NCBI GenBank assembly: GCA_026120185.1 | Contig: JANUWF010003366.1 | Coordinates: forward strand, 1,798,001 to 1,862,000 | DNA: 64,000 nucleotides | Reading direction: 5' to 3' | From: Voacanga thouarsii | Taxonomy: Eukaryota > Streptophyta > Magnoliopsida > Gentianales > Apocynaceae | Part shown: positions 46,301-57,406 of the stretch, one piece after another | Layout: every line of letters begins with the position of its first letter | How positions within the stretch are numbered: position 1 is the first letter of the stretch | Program-made: the position numbers and the translations under genes | Notes under the pieces: generated by a model | Told to the model about the DNA's origin: nothing | The model's input: the letters and a program-made list of their open reading frames with translations, nothing else | Databases searched by the model: none

Positions 46301-48107
46301 CAAAAAGAGATGATGATGATGATGTAGGAAGTTCAAATGAAGTCAAGTTAAATCAACTCAAAGCTCCACCGCTAGATACTCATGCAAAAGAAGAAGAAAT
46401 TGAAGAGCTGCAAGTTGAACAAGGAAAAGAACAAACTGAGGATTTTATAAATCAACAATTGCTATAAGACTGAAAATACAAAACAGGCCATCCTAAAGAA
46501 CAAATCATTGGGGATCCAAACTATGAAATTAAAACTAGATGGTATTTCATCGACTACTTTGCTGTTCTTTCAAATATTGAACCTAATTGTATTGATATCG
46601 CATTGCATGATGAATTTTGGATCATTGCTATGTAAGAAGAATTAAATCAATTCGAAAAAAAAATCAAGTTTGGAAACTTGTCCTCAGACCTCTTGATCGT
46701 CCTGTTATTGGTACAAAATGGGTATTTAGAAATAAACTTGATGAAAACGGGGTTGTGATTAGAAATAAAGCTAGATTAGTCGCCTAAGGATTTAATCAAG
46801 AAGAATGTATTGATTATGATGAGACATTCGCTCCTGTTGCTAGACTAGAATCCATAAGAATGTTTCTTGCTTTTGCATCCTTCAAAAATTTCATGCTCTA
46901 CCAAATGGATGTCAAGAGTGCATTCCTAAATGGTTTTATTGAGAAGGAAGTATATGTTGAACAACCTCCTGGTTTTATTCACAAACACTTTCCAAATCAT
47001 GTTTTCAAACTTTCTAAAGCTCTTTATGGATTAAAGCAAGCTCCAAGAGCTTGGTATGAAAGACTTAGTGGTTTTTTTATTTCAAAAGGTTTTGCTAGAA
47101 GCTTGATTGATATCACCTTGTTAATCAAATTTGATAATTCTAGTGATTTACTAATTGTTTAAATTTATGTTGATGATATAATTTTTAATACTACTAACGA
47201 CTCTTTGTGCAAGATGTTTGCTAAGACTATGCAGCAAGAATTCAAAATGAGTATGATGGGAGAACTAAACTTCTTCATCGGATTGCAAATTAAGCAAACC
47301 AAGGATGTGATCTTTATAAATCAAGCTAAGTATGCCAAGGAGTTACTCAAAAGGTTTGGAATAAATGAAGCAAAAGAAATCTGCACACCTATGAGTACTT
47401 CTATAAAACTTGATCAATATGAAACGGGTAAGAAAGTAGATGAATATAAGTATAGAGGTATGATTGGAAGTATACTCTATCTTACTACTAGCCGACTAGA
47501 TATTATGTTTTCAATATTTCTTTGTGCTCAGTTTCAATCTTGTCCAAATGAATCACATCTATGTGTAGTAAAACGCATACTCCGATATCTAATTGGCACA
47601 TATGATTATAGCTTATGGTATCCTCACACTAACACATTTGATCTTATAGGATACACTGAAGCAGATTATGCAGGCTATAAAGTTGAAAGAAAAAGTACTA
47701 GTGGCCATTGTCAATTTTTTAGACACTCTCTTATGTCATGGCATAGTAAAAAGCAGGCATGTGTATCCTTATCCACCATTGAGGCTAAATACATTGCAAC
47801 CAACACTTGTTGTGCTCAAATTTTGTGGATGAAGAATACATTATTAGATTTTAGTCTTAACTTTAAATGCGTACCTATTTTATGTGATAATACAAGTGCT
47901 CTCAATCTAACAAAAAATCCTGCACAACATTCTATGACAAAACATATAGAAGTTAAACATCATTTCATCCAAAATCATATGCTTAAAGATAATGTGTGTA
48001 TTGAATATATTTCAACGAATAAACAACTTACAGATATCTTCACTAAACCTCTAGTTGAAGAAAGATTTAACAATCTGAGAAGAGGTTTGGGAATTACAAA
48101 AATCTGA
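43321..48107 (+). pseudogene. Copia A pol remnant (protease, integrase, RT, RNase H)
   Basis: Protease start WFLDSSCSRHMIG at 43,333. Integrase has its H-H-C-C zinc region (LWYRRLGHVSFD, ICDACQFEK), then YMDLFGPI, a second Asp in IRSDNGKEF and, one frame over, ERK before LQEMARLM, so a one-base shift near 44,225 hides the catalytic Glu. The solo LTR at 44,413-46,104 interrupts the text after SISYF; the text resumes at 46,110. RT has LDENGVVIRNKARLVA, stop, GFNQEE, then YQMDVKSAFLNGF, LYGLKQAPRAWY and YVDD at about 47,168. RNase H spans to 48,107 (KSTSGHCQFF, STIEAKYIA, LCDNTSA, KHIEVKHHFI). Integrase before RT is the Copia order. Confidence 0.9.
44413..46104 (-). mobile_element. Solo LTR of Copia E family, copy 2
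   Basis: 1692 bases flanked by the perfect 5-bp duplication ATTTT (44,408-44,412 and 46,105-46,109). The right end CTCTAGGGCACAACACTAACA matches copies 1 and 3; the left part is more diverged (starts TGTAGGATTTC). No internal region is present, so it is a solo LTR, here splitting the integrase-RT linker of Copia A. In the orientation of the family it points leftward. Confidence 0.88.
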
Positions 48108-48553
48108 TAACTAACCATTTGGCATAAGTCTTCTTTATTTTGTAGGATCTGTAAAGAAAACGGTTTTGGAAACAGTGTTTGTATCCAAAACGCATAAAAA
48201 ATTGTTTGAACGCAATATTTAAATCTAAATCCCACATCTAAAATACATTTCAAAAAAAGACTCGTTTGGATGATAATTTCAAGTTGGGTCTAGCTCCAAA
48301 ACACTCTTTTATATATATACTCTATATTTTTCCTTTTTCCAATTTTTGAATTTCAAAAAGTTAGTTTGTGTGTTTCTCTAAACTTCTATGAAAATTTATC
48401 TTTTCAATGCACTTTATATCGCATTACTCCAGACATTCAAAACACTCTGATTTTTCTCAAAACCTTTGTAACTGATTCTTCTAAAAACTATCTGTGTTCT
48501 TCTTCTCCAAAGAAAAACCGCCAGTCCAAAAAGAAAAAGCCCTAATCTTACTA
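48108..48553. other. Copia A spacer between pol and the env-like region
   Basis: AT-rich, noncoding. It contains words related to the LTR and 3' region of this element (for example CAAAACGCATAAAAAATTG) and no readable protein. Confidence 0.5.
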
Positions 48554-50087
48554 ATGGCAAAAACGAAATCTTCTACTCCAAAACTAAAGAAGGGGTACAA
48601 AACATCTCCGAAGATGAAGAAAAAGAGTTCAACTTCAAGAAAAACGAAAAGGAAAGAAGTTTCTCCTCAACTGGACTTCTCGGCATCTCACTACGATTCA
48701 TCAAAGTCTTCTCCGAAACAAATGAATTTTGAAATCAGGTACTCCGTTTCATAGACTCTAAATGTGAAACTGATTATAATGACTAGGTGTCAAGGAATAG
48801 AACGGTTAATTCTGGTTACCGTGCTAATCCTTCGGCCTTTCTAAATCTTTCAAATATTCTGGATATGTTTGAACACATTGGATAGGGTAGTTTACTTTCT
48901 ATCGATAAGAAATTATTTACTCCTCTTGTTTGGGAATTTTATGCCAATTTAAGAAAAAGTCATCTTGAGGAAACTGAGGGAGGTTTCATGATTCGTTGGT
49001 ATGTGTCAAGAGTGAAGGGAAAAGATATTGAGTTTGATCACCGTCTATTAAATAGGATCTGTGATATGAGGGATGCTGGAATTCAGTACTTTGAGTTGAA
49101 CAAATTTCCTGAGGAAAATGATATCTTTGTTTTGAAGAATTTTGAGAAAATCTTCACTGGAGGGAAGAGTTTTCGGAACTCTGGTAACAGAAGTACGAAG
49201 TGGCTTAATGGGGTTGGAAGGATTTTGCACCATATGGTGTCCACTGTGGTGGTTCCGAGCTATGGACATAAGACCCCCATAAGCATTCTACAAATGGTAA
49301 TCATGTTGGCCCTGGTAGAGGTAGGCAAATAAACTTTGGATTTTTAGCTACAAAATTAATGTTGCAATCAAGGAATACATCAAGTAAAGCTCTGCCTTAT
49401 GGAAATTTGTTATCTAGAGTGTTCAGTTATTTTCAGATTGATTTAAATTCAGTTCCTAGTGATCCAACAAAGATGAATGTTTACAGTTTTGACTCATTTG
49501 AGAGAATGGGTTATGTAAGAGTAGGTAATCAATGGAAGTTGCTGAGAGACACTGAGGGTAAAGAAAGAGAAAATTTGATAAAAATAAAAAAAGAAGGAAA
49601 GTCTGTTCCTATTGCAGGAACAAAAAGAAAATTTGATGATGATCCTCAGACAGAATCCTTTTCTAAGGGGAAAGAAAATGATGAGGGATTATCTATGAGA
49701 ATATTGGATGCCATTAACTCACTGGCTGTGAAGTTGGATAATCTCAGTTCTGAACTTCAAAGTCTTGGTAGCAGATTGTCTGCAGTAGAAAAGACTGCAA
49801 AAATTGATGCACCAATGCCTTCCCTAACATTATCGGCTCAAGAAAATGAAGAACCTATTTTTGAAAAAGAACCTGATCTGCCTGTTGTAGAGGAAAAACA
49901 TGCTACTGAGCAAACTCAGAGATCATCTCTGATTAAGGAAACTGTAGCAACTTTTGCATCCTCTAAACCCCAATCATCTGGAAAGAGACAGAAGCACGTT
50001 GTGGTAAAGAGAAAGTCCAATCAAATAGTTGGTCAACACTCTAAGAAGGGTGTCGATTCGAAAGTTGAAACCATTAACATCTCCTAA
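48554..50087 (+). pseudogene. Copia A post-pol (env-like) ORF region
   Basis: Three frames in succession, so at least two breaks. First, from ATG 48,554, a Lys/Ser-rich basic start (MAKTKSSTPKLKKGYK). Second, about 48,900-49,330, a globular part (MIRWYVSRVKGKDIEFDHRL, KWLNGVGRILHHMV) that resembles the 'putative plant transposon protein' domain found in extra ORFs of plant retroelements. Third, 49,359-50,087, a region with a heptad-like stretch (ILDAINSLAVKLDNLSSEL), an acidic linker and a basic tail. SIRE elements are known for such a downstream ORF, often called env-like. No signal peptide or clear membrane segment is visible, so an envelope role is not supported here. Confidence 0.7.
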
Positions 50088-51254
50088 GAAGATCAGTTGG
50101 GTAGAATGATGTTCAGATGATATCTCTCAAACAATTTACTTTCTAAAAATTGAACAAATTACTTTTCCATTTTTAGATTATGCATAAGGATAATTGCTTA
50201 TTTTCTGCATATTGCTATAGACTGTACTGTATGAATAACTGGGATATGGCTGATATATGGGTTAAGACTGATATGAACTATTTTGATGCATTTTGAACTG
50301 ATATGAACTAATCTAAACTGCATGAATGACTTGTGATATTGGTTAAGATATAAAGGGTGATATCAACTGATATTATAATGATATAACTGATATGATACTA
50401 TTTTGGAAACTGTTTGATCTACTGGATATAATTGTTGACAAATGATTGAAAGTTTCTGCTTGGAATGTTGGGATAATTTTTTACTAAACCTCTATTTATA
50501 ATACCCTATGGTTGATTTGATGAAATGCTTGATATTAAGTTTATGGTTACTCAAATCTTTTTATCCAAAAGTATTCTCTTTATAATGAAGGTATCTTTAA
50601 GACTAATCTGACGAGATGAGGATATGATTCTGTGACTAAATCAAAATTTCAATCAGATGGATTGTTTAAACATTCCTTGAAAAACTAGAAAATCCATTAT
50701 TTCGTACATTGTCAGGGGGAGTTTTGGACTTGTATTTTCTTGATCCAAACAAATCTTCTCCTAAAAGTCATACTGTTTTGAGAACACATTTTTTGGACAT
50801 CCAAAATCCGCATCTAGAATGCATTTTGGAAAAAGTCTCGTCTTATACTTAATTTCAAAAATGTTTTGAACATACGTTTTGGACGTACAAAATTTGATTT
50901 CTATTTTTCCTCTCATTTTGAAATGTTCATATAAGCAAATATTAAGGGGGAGCATCATATCATATAACTTGCCTACTATATATCTTTTATTTATTAAATC
51001 ATCTTGAATATTCATAAAGATATGGAGATAGGATAGGCCTTAGGCTCATTGAGTCATGCTTACGAACAAATGCTTTAAAATAATCCATCTTAAACTCATA
51101 AGCTCTATTTGAGACCTATAATGAGAGATTGCATTTCAATAAAAATTTATTCGTATCTCTCTCGATCAACATGTTCACTCTGCACATATTATTGTTCTTT
51201 ATATATATATCATTTTTTTAAATCATGTTTGTCATTACTCAAAAAGGGGGAGAT
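50088..51254 (+). other. Copia A 3' untranslated region with repeated polypurine tracts
   Basis: AT-rich noncoding stretch with short reiterated words (TGATATGAACTA and variants at 50,220-50,400). Three purine runs of the same kind occur: AGGGGGAG (50,714-50,721), AAGGGGGAG (50,944-50,952) and AAAAAGGGGGAGA (51,241-51,253), the last directly before the 3' LTR. Repeated polypurine tracts are a known trait of SIRE-type elements. Confidence 0.8.
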
Positions 51255-52451
51255 TGTTAGTCCTACGGGCTTTCTCCTATGTTTTGACTTATGACAAACG
51301 TTAATATGAACTAACTTGTATAATCTATGTGATAAGACATATTTGACCTCTGTTCTTCTATGGCATTCAGATATGATTGTTAGGCAACTCTTCAACAATT
51401 GAATTCAAGTATGAAAAATAAAAAAGAAGATCAAAGTATATGGAGTTGCATACCAAGAAGTCCTTATAAGAAAAACTTTAGACTAGGAAGTGTTATTAAG
51501 GTATTTCTATTAATTCCTATATCTCTTTACTTTTTGATTCAATTAATTTTTACCTTGAAGCACACAAAGAAGAAGATTTCAAAGTTTTGAAAATCTCAGA
51601 ATTTTGGATTGAGTAGTTTAGATGTTTCCACACAAAAAAGATTTGTCCAAAATCCTGTAAACTATCTTGAAATATTTCTGCTTAAAAAAGTGCCATTTTG
51701 GACTTACTTTTTGGATGCATCGTCGTCTGAAACCTAAGTCCAAAACACGGATAAAAGTAACAGAAAATTATAGCCGTTTTATAGCCGTTGGCAGTTCACC
51801 TTTGGCTCTATAAATAGCCTCTAAGCAAGATTAGACATAAGATTTTTGAAACATTCTTCTAAGAAACACTATTGTTCAATGTTTTCAAAAATCTCCTTTT
51901 ATCAAAGTGTTTCAAAGCGAATTCATATTGTGTCAAAGGTAAAAGGGTTTATGCTTTGTACCTTAGTGAATATCTGCTCAAATAAGTGAGTTTTTACTAT
52001 TCTATTGATATTCAATTTCTTTTGTAGTACAAGGTTTTGGTGTAAAACCCATTTGGGGTGAACCTTGTTGTGATCGTATGTTTGAGAGGTTTTGGAAAAC
52101 CTTATGTGGTCGTTTTTTGTATGTGGTTCTGTTTGATTTTATTAAGTGGAGTAAATGAAATTTGGTTGAAAATCCTTAAGTGTGAGCTTAAGGTAGTGGA
52201 CGTAGATCTTGGTAGATCACTATACATACTGTGTCTCATTTTTTTTTTTTTTACATCATTAATTGCATTACATTTCTATCTTTACTCTGAATCTGGATAT
52301 ATATCAAAGTGTTCTTGGATAGCTTTCTTTGTTACCATAAAGTTGGTCCAAGAATTTTGATGATCATTGTTATTCTGCATATCAGACGATTTGAGAATTT
52401 TTAATTTGCCAAAAACCTTATTCACCCCCTCCTTGCCACTAAGGTTTTTCA
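51255..52451 (+). repeat. Copia A 3' LTR
   Basis: It begins TGTTAGTCCTACGGGC and ends GTTTTTCA, about 1197 bases, matching the 5' LTR at 40,206. The reading of Copia B resumes straight after. Confidence 0.88.
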
Positions 52452-52501
52452 ACTTTCATGCATGGAAATCTTTAGGAAGAGATATTTATGGAGTGCCACC
52501 T

Positions 52502-53532
52502 TGTAATACCCCACTACATACGTACCCAAATGGGCAGAATTTCGCCCCATCCAATGGTTTAGGGGTCTTTATAACGAGGTACAAAAGAAAAATGACAAGA
52601 TAAAGTAAAAACGATAATCGTATTACATCTGAAATCAAACTTACAAGTCTGAAAATTTAGGAACTAACAATAGTCTCTCAAAAGAAATACAAAGCAAAAT
52701 AAATTAAACTAAGCAATCATCTCTTATTCCTTCAACCTGCTCAACAAAAGTACTCTGCTGAAAACATGATATAAAACTATATAAGATTGGAATCTCAGTA
52801 AATCTCGTGTGTGCAGATGACACATTTAAACATTTCGTGCTTGTAGGTTTATCAAAACTACAAAATATGTTTGTTAAGTCAATTTTCATCAATAAACAGT
52901 CATTCAGAGGAGCACTGTTCATTATATCTAAAATAGTACTCAATAAAACATCAACTCATTGAAACCATAAGTTCATTAAGCAGGGATTAGTAATGATTCA
53001 ATATCAACATCCAAATCAAGGCAATATCATGATTACCATCATGATAGCTCCCAGTGTAACCGTTTAACACTAGGCAGTGGGTGATCCACCCACTAGGGTG
53101 AGATACTTTTCCATCTCTACACCTAATACAACGGTTGTCCAACCTGAAAAAATAAAGTCCACATAGACCAACATGCTAGCTCGGACCGGCCTAACTAAGT
53201 AGTATTATTGTCTCTTTAAGCAGAGTTTATCTTCTGGAGGTAGCTGCCTGCTGGAAGACTTACTCCAACTCTCCAAAACTAGTATCACTAGCCTACCCCT
53301 ACTGAATACTCAACGCTCCCTATTTAGGGGTAGAATCATTTCCCTTGTTTTCACAATCATTATTATTTTGTCTTTGTAAAACGTGATTTTTTACAACAAG
53401 CTTTCCAAAACGTTTTAGTGATAAAGGAAAAGAAGCCATTTTTAGTTTGAAAGTTGAGATTTGACAAAATCATTTAGAGTTTAAAATATCCACATTTTCA
53501 ATCCAAGTATCAAAATACCACAATATTATTTC
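52502..53532 (+). mobile_element. Second TG..CA element ('X2'), left part
   Basis: It begins TGTAATACCCCACTACATACG inside the RT text of Copia B (left flank CACCT, 52,497-52,501). It follows the start of X1 (18,349) through shared blocks such as CGCCCCATCC, AGGGGTCTTTATAAC and GAGTTTATCTTCTG and the later ACTAG..CACTAGCCTAC. After 1031 bases it is interrupted by Copia D; its right part is not in the window. It is noncoding. Same interpretation as X1. Confidence 0.75.
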
Positions 53533-55350
53533 TGTTAGAATATATGCCCTCTAGACTAGTTTATCTGATATAATTATCAAATTTATCAATAAAAGAATTT
53601 ATTCTCAAAAATTTGTCTGTGAATTTACATTTTATTTGTGCATGATTTTCGTTTGGAAAGGACCCATTGTGTTTAAGTAAGTGATCCATGTGAATGGTGG
53701 TCTTTCATAATAAGGTATGGATCACGGGTTACTTAACATATAAATATTTGTTCTTAACCGATTGATGTGAATGAGAATTTTATCATATATAGGTTATTGT
53801 GTTATGAATTCCAAATGGAGAATGGTTTACCTTTAGCCAGTGAGTAGTCAACTCACTTCATAGTATAAGCGTATTTCGAATACGTAGAACATGACCTATA
53901 ATAGTGGTTTCTAAAAGTACTATTTAAAAGAAATCCAAACTATTACTGCTACAGCGTGGATTAATACTCTATCGCTTGAGTATGAATTAGTAGTCTGACA
54001 AAGCTAGAATTACATACTTTGATATACTGTAGTTGAGGTTCTTTCGTAGAACCAATATACTTGTATGTTGGGTATATGTGACTAGTTAGTTAAGATAGAC
54101 TTGTACAAAAAAGCTTCTACACTATATTGCCATTTGTGACTGTTCAAATGATCTAATTATCCAGGACTCTGGGGAATATGAGTTAAATGTTTACTTTAGG
54201 GTAGCTCCCTTGAAGAGTGGAAACATTCCAAGAGTCGTGGATTATTGGACTAGAGGTTTAAGGATGGTAGATATCTTTTAGAGAGGTATTAGTACACTTC
54301 CCATCTCTAAATGCACGACGATGCGTAGAGGAGTATTTTAGTCATTACACCTGTAAGTCGAAGACTTTGCCAACACAGCAATATCCTTGGGGTCAATATT
54401 TCCTTATGCTAATATTAGAAAATATTAAAAGTGTAAAATATAACCATTTATATAGTAAGGGTATTTTGGTCATTTTAGTAGCCAATGCGATGTGTCTTTT
54501 AGTCCTTGAAATGGCCTTTAAGTCATAAAAGATTTGGGTTAAGGAAATGGTCCTGATATTTATGGGTTTTATTTTATTTTATTAGTCTGATTTATTATTA
54601 GACTAGAATAAAATAAAAGGTCTGAGATAGAATATTTATTTTATCTAGTTTAATTGGTTAATTAATTATTCAGAGCCCAAGGCCCAGATTGAATAATTAG
54701 AAAATTAATCTGGAAATAAACTAGATAAAAGGTATTAAATTTTATATTGGTCTATTTGAGCTTGTTAATTATTCATTGGGCTATTTAATAAAGCATAGAA
54801 AATAAATAATTGAGATTTATTATTTATGGGTGTTCAAACCCAAGAATAAATAATTTTATCTAGCCCTATGAATAAGATCAAGGGTAAAAAAAAATGAATA
54901 CTTTATGTTTATTATTTATGGAATGGAACCCGTGTTGTTTCGCGTGCAAGATAACAAAAAGTATGGATACTTTCTATTTGCACGCGGGTGGAATCTCTCT
55001 TGGGGGATCTGATGAAATGAATGAATATGAATTGAAGGCTTGGATTGGAGCATTGGACTTTGGGATTCAATTTTCAGTTTACAGAGAAAAACTAAAACCC
55101 ATTCACATAGAAAGCTTCGGTGAAAGCTTATCAAAACCCAATCTTCAAGTATTCACTGGCTGTGCTACGGGCACCATTTCGAAAGATCAAAAGTTTCGCA
55201 TGGATGAGACACAATAGATATTTACAAGGACGTGATCCAATAGCCTCAAGATCTACACCAGTGCAAAGAGGGCCATTCAATTACAGAGGTAAAATTTTCA
55301 TTTTCCTAGCATGCTTTCGTTTTGATGATTTTTGCCATTTTAAGCCTTCA
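53533..55350 (+). repeat. Copia D 5' LTR
   Basis: It begins TGTTAGAATATATGCC and ends CCTTCA just before the primer site; about 1.8 kb. An imperfect inverted repeat lies at about 54,572-54,620. Without the second LTR the boundaries rest on the TG..CA ends and the primer site. Confidence 0.75.
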
Positions 55351-55352
55351 GT

Positions 55353-55364
55353 TGGTATCAGAGC
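55353..55364 (+). other. Copia D primer-binding site (tRNA-iMet)
   Basis: TGGTATCAGAGC, two bases after the LTR end. Confidence 0.9.
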
Positions 55365-57131
55365 CATGGTTTGGCAAATGTAGGAAGCATGCTAGGCTTA
55401 ACTAAAACAAGAAAATATTTATTTTGGTTGAAATCTGTGATCCTTCGTGTTTATTAGTATGGGTAGTTTCACTGTAAGTTTCGCGAGTGGAAGCATAAGA
55501 ACAATGTATTTTGATTGCTTTCATAAATATCGTGTAAGCCCAATGTTTTTAAGGTATAGGCAGTTGTTCGGATGAGTTTGGATAAAAAAAAAACGGTGAA
55601 AAAATTGCGTGCACAGAAGATTCAAAATCACAGAAGAAATTCGGGAAAAGAAGATACTGTGCAGTCCAGCTGAGCTGAGCCGAGCCAAGCCAGTTGAGTG
55701 TGGAGCTGCGCATCGAGCTGAGCCCCCTAACTGCGAGCCGCAGCACCTTTCCCCTCGCAAGGAAAGCTTCCTCGCGGAAGCCTCAGCTTTGGCTCCTACG
55801 AGGAAGCAATTCTCCAATTTGCGTTTTAGCAAATTGGAGATTGTCGTGGTCAGCAATTTGACCGTGGCAAGGGGCAGGTCACAGGCACTCGCCCGGATCC
55901 AGCCTATGGGTTCTCCCGTGAGCCATGATCCAATATGGCGAGTGCAGTGGACTGCCCTAATAAAAAAAAATAATAAATTTTTTTATTTTTGGTCCCATAC
56001 CAAACAATGTTATTTTTATTATAATTGTTAATATTCTTTGAATATTTTGCATAAAAAATAATAGTAAAGAAAAATTTTAGGATTAAACAAGACCCTTAAT
56101 TAATTAATGTGATTAATTCTATTATTTGGATACTTAGATTAAAAGAATAGAAAACCATGAAAGCATTTACAGTTTTCTAGCATGCTTATTTCTTTTTGTA
56201 TCTTATGTGCGCATTTTCTCAAAGGCCAAAGTCTTTGAGAATTTTTGACAAAGAAAAAATATTTTTCTTAAATCAAATGGTTAATTTTAATTCGAACAAA
56301 AATTAATTCTTGGATATTTTCTCAAAGGATTTTATCCTTGACATAGAAAATATATCAGATTTAGATATTTTTATGAATTAAAATAGAAAACCATTTTGAT
56401 TGAATTTTAACAAGAAAAATTGTTTTTGTCAAATTAAATTTGAGATCAAAATCTCTCGAAAGTTTTATTGGAAAATTTTGAAATTATTAAATTTGTTAAC
56501 TTAAATAAAATTAATCCATGAAAAAAAAATTCTCGAAGGGTATAAACCTTTACATAAAAATTTTTATGGGTTTAGATATTTTATTTTGAGTTAAAAAAAA
56601 AAACTTAATTGAAATTTTGAAAATATATTTTCCAAAAAAAACCTTTATTTTAAAATACTAAGTGGGAGAGGGGTTTCAACAACCCCATGGCTTCCATCAC
56701 GATCTTCATTAGAGATCGTGGGTCCCCTCGTGTCACCCTGGGGCTGGGAATGAACCCGTATAGGATGGGGATACCACAAGGATCTTAAACTAATGGATGA
56801 ATGTAATTAATAACTCGGGACACGTGCTATGATCGGCCAGCCCATGTTGGAGGTTATAGTGCGAGGAATATCTATAGGAAATGAGAAGAAATGGCCATCC
56901 CAAGATGAAGTTATCTTCTAGATCATTACCTAGAAGGAAAATTAATTTGTGGTGGTTAATACATTTAGCTTAGAAAACTATTAACATTCCCAAGAAGTTA
57001 TGTTAACTTTTCTAAGAGCCAAAATTAATCATATTAAAGATAATAGTGATAGGATTTAATATGAGGATAAAGTCACAAATTATTTTATTTTTCACCAACT
57101 AAATTTTCTTTTATTTTTGATTTTTTCAGAA
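55365..57131 (+). other. Copia D leader with a GC-rich, hairpin-forming patch
   Basis: Untranslated leader before gag. The segment 55,650-55,930 is clearly GC-richer than its surroundings. It contains a perfect 12-bp hairpin (stem 55,811-55,822 with 55,829-55,840, loop GTTTTA). A second perfect 8-bp hairpin, CACGATCT with AGATCGTG, spans 56,698-56,720. The open frame seen at 55,609-56,031 looks like chance coding in this patch. The structures could be RNA signals for dimerisation, packaging or translation, by analogy with retroviral leaders; that is inference. Confidence 0.55.
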
Positions 57132-57406
57132 ATGATTGGTGGAGGTTCTTTCAGTCCTTTGGCTGTTATTTTCCATGAGAATAAGCTAACGGGTCTGAAT
57201 TATGTGGGTTGAAAAAGGAACTTGGACATAACACTCACTGTTGATGACTATAAGTATGTCCTCTTTGAAACTTACCTTATTATCGGGGAGGATTCCACCA
57301 CGGAGGAGAGTGAGGCTGAAAAAGCATGGAAGAAGGCCAACGAAATGGCTCGATGCTACATGTTGGCCTCCATGTCTAATGTACTCCAGTCAAAACACGA
57401 GCACAT
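57132..57406 (+). pseudogene. Copia D gag start, interrupted
   Basis: ATG 57,132 opens MIGGGSFSPLAVIFHENKLT and GLNYVG, then TGA (57,210-57,212) where the family has Trp in the NYVDWKRNLD motif. The text goes on in frame (KRNLDITLTVDDYKYVL, MARCYMLASMSNVLQ) until Copia E cuts it. This is the N-terminal part of a Copia gag polyprotein. Confidence 0.8.

Larger units (their letters stand above)
40206..52451 (+). mobile_element. Copia 'A', SIRE-like with env-like ORF
   Basis: A 12.2-kb Ty1/Copia element (about 10.5 kb without the nested solo LTR). LTRs of about 1.2 kb at both ends begin TGTTAG; the last bases of the right LTR are CA. The flanking ACTT (40,202-40,205 and 52,452-52,455) is a target duplication of at least 4 bp in the RT of Copia B. 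Order: 5' LTR, primer site, coiled-coil gag, protease, integrase, RT, RNase H, a further coding region after pol, repeated polypurine tracts, 3' LTR. A post-pol ORF, gag coiled coil and multiple polypurine tracts mark the SIRE/Maximus lineage. Confidence 0.88.
36453..52501 (+). mobile_element. Copia 'B' (host of nested Copia A), left portion
   Basis: A plus-strand Ty1/Copia element whose readable parts are 36,453-40,205 and 52,452-52,501. Between them sits the 12.2-kb Copia A. After 52,501 it is interrupted again, by the second TG..CA element, and its remainder is not in this window. Order: LTR, primer site, gag, protease, integrase, start of reverse transcriptase. Many stops. It belongs to the same family as Copia C on the other strand. 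Confidence 0.8.
53533..57406 (+). mobile_element. Copia 'D', left part (LTR, leader, start of gag)
   Basis: 5' LTR, primer site, a 1.7-kb leader and the beginning of gag, then cut by Copia E at 57,407. The left flank ATTTC (53,528-53,532) should reappear beyond the right edge. The gag text identifies it as Ty1/Copia; no other domains are present here. Confidence 0.8.

Noticed and set aside
54894..55217. 107-residue plus-strand ORF near the end of the Copia D LTR
   Set aside because: It is wholly inside the LTR, has no domain, and an overlapping frame is open on the other strand. Chance ORF.
55609..56031. 140-residue plus-strand ORF in the Copia D leader
   Set aside because: The composition follows the GC-rich patch, there is no recognisable domain, and it lies between the primer site and gag. 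Chance ORF.
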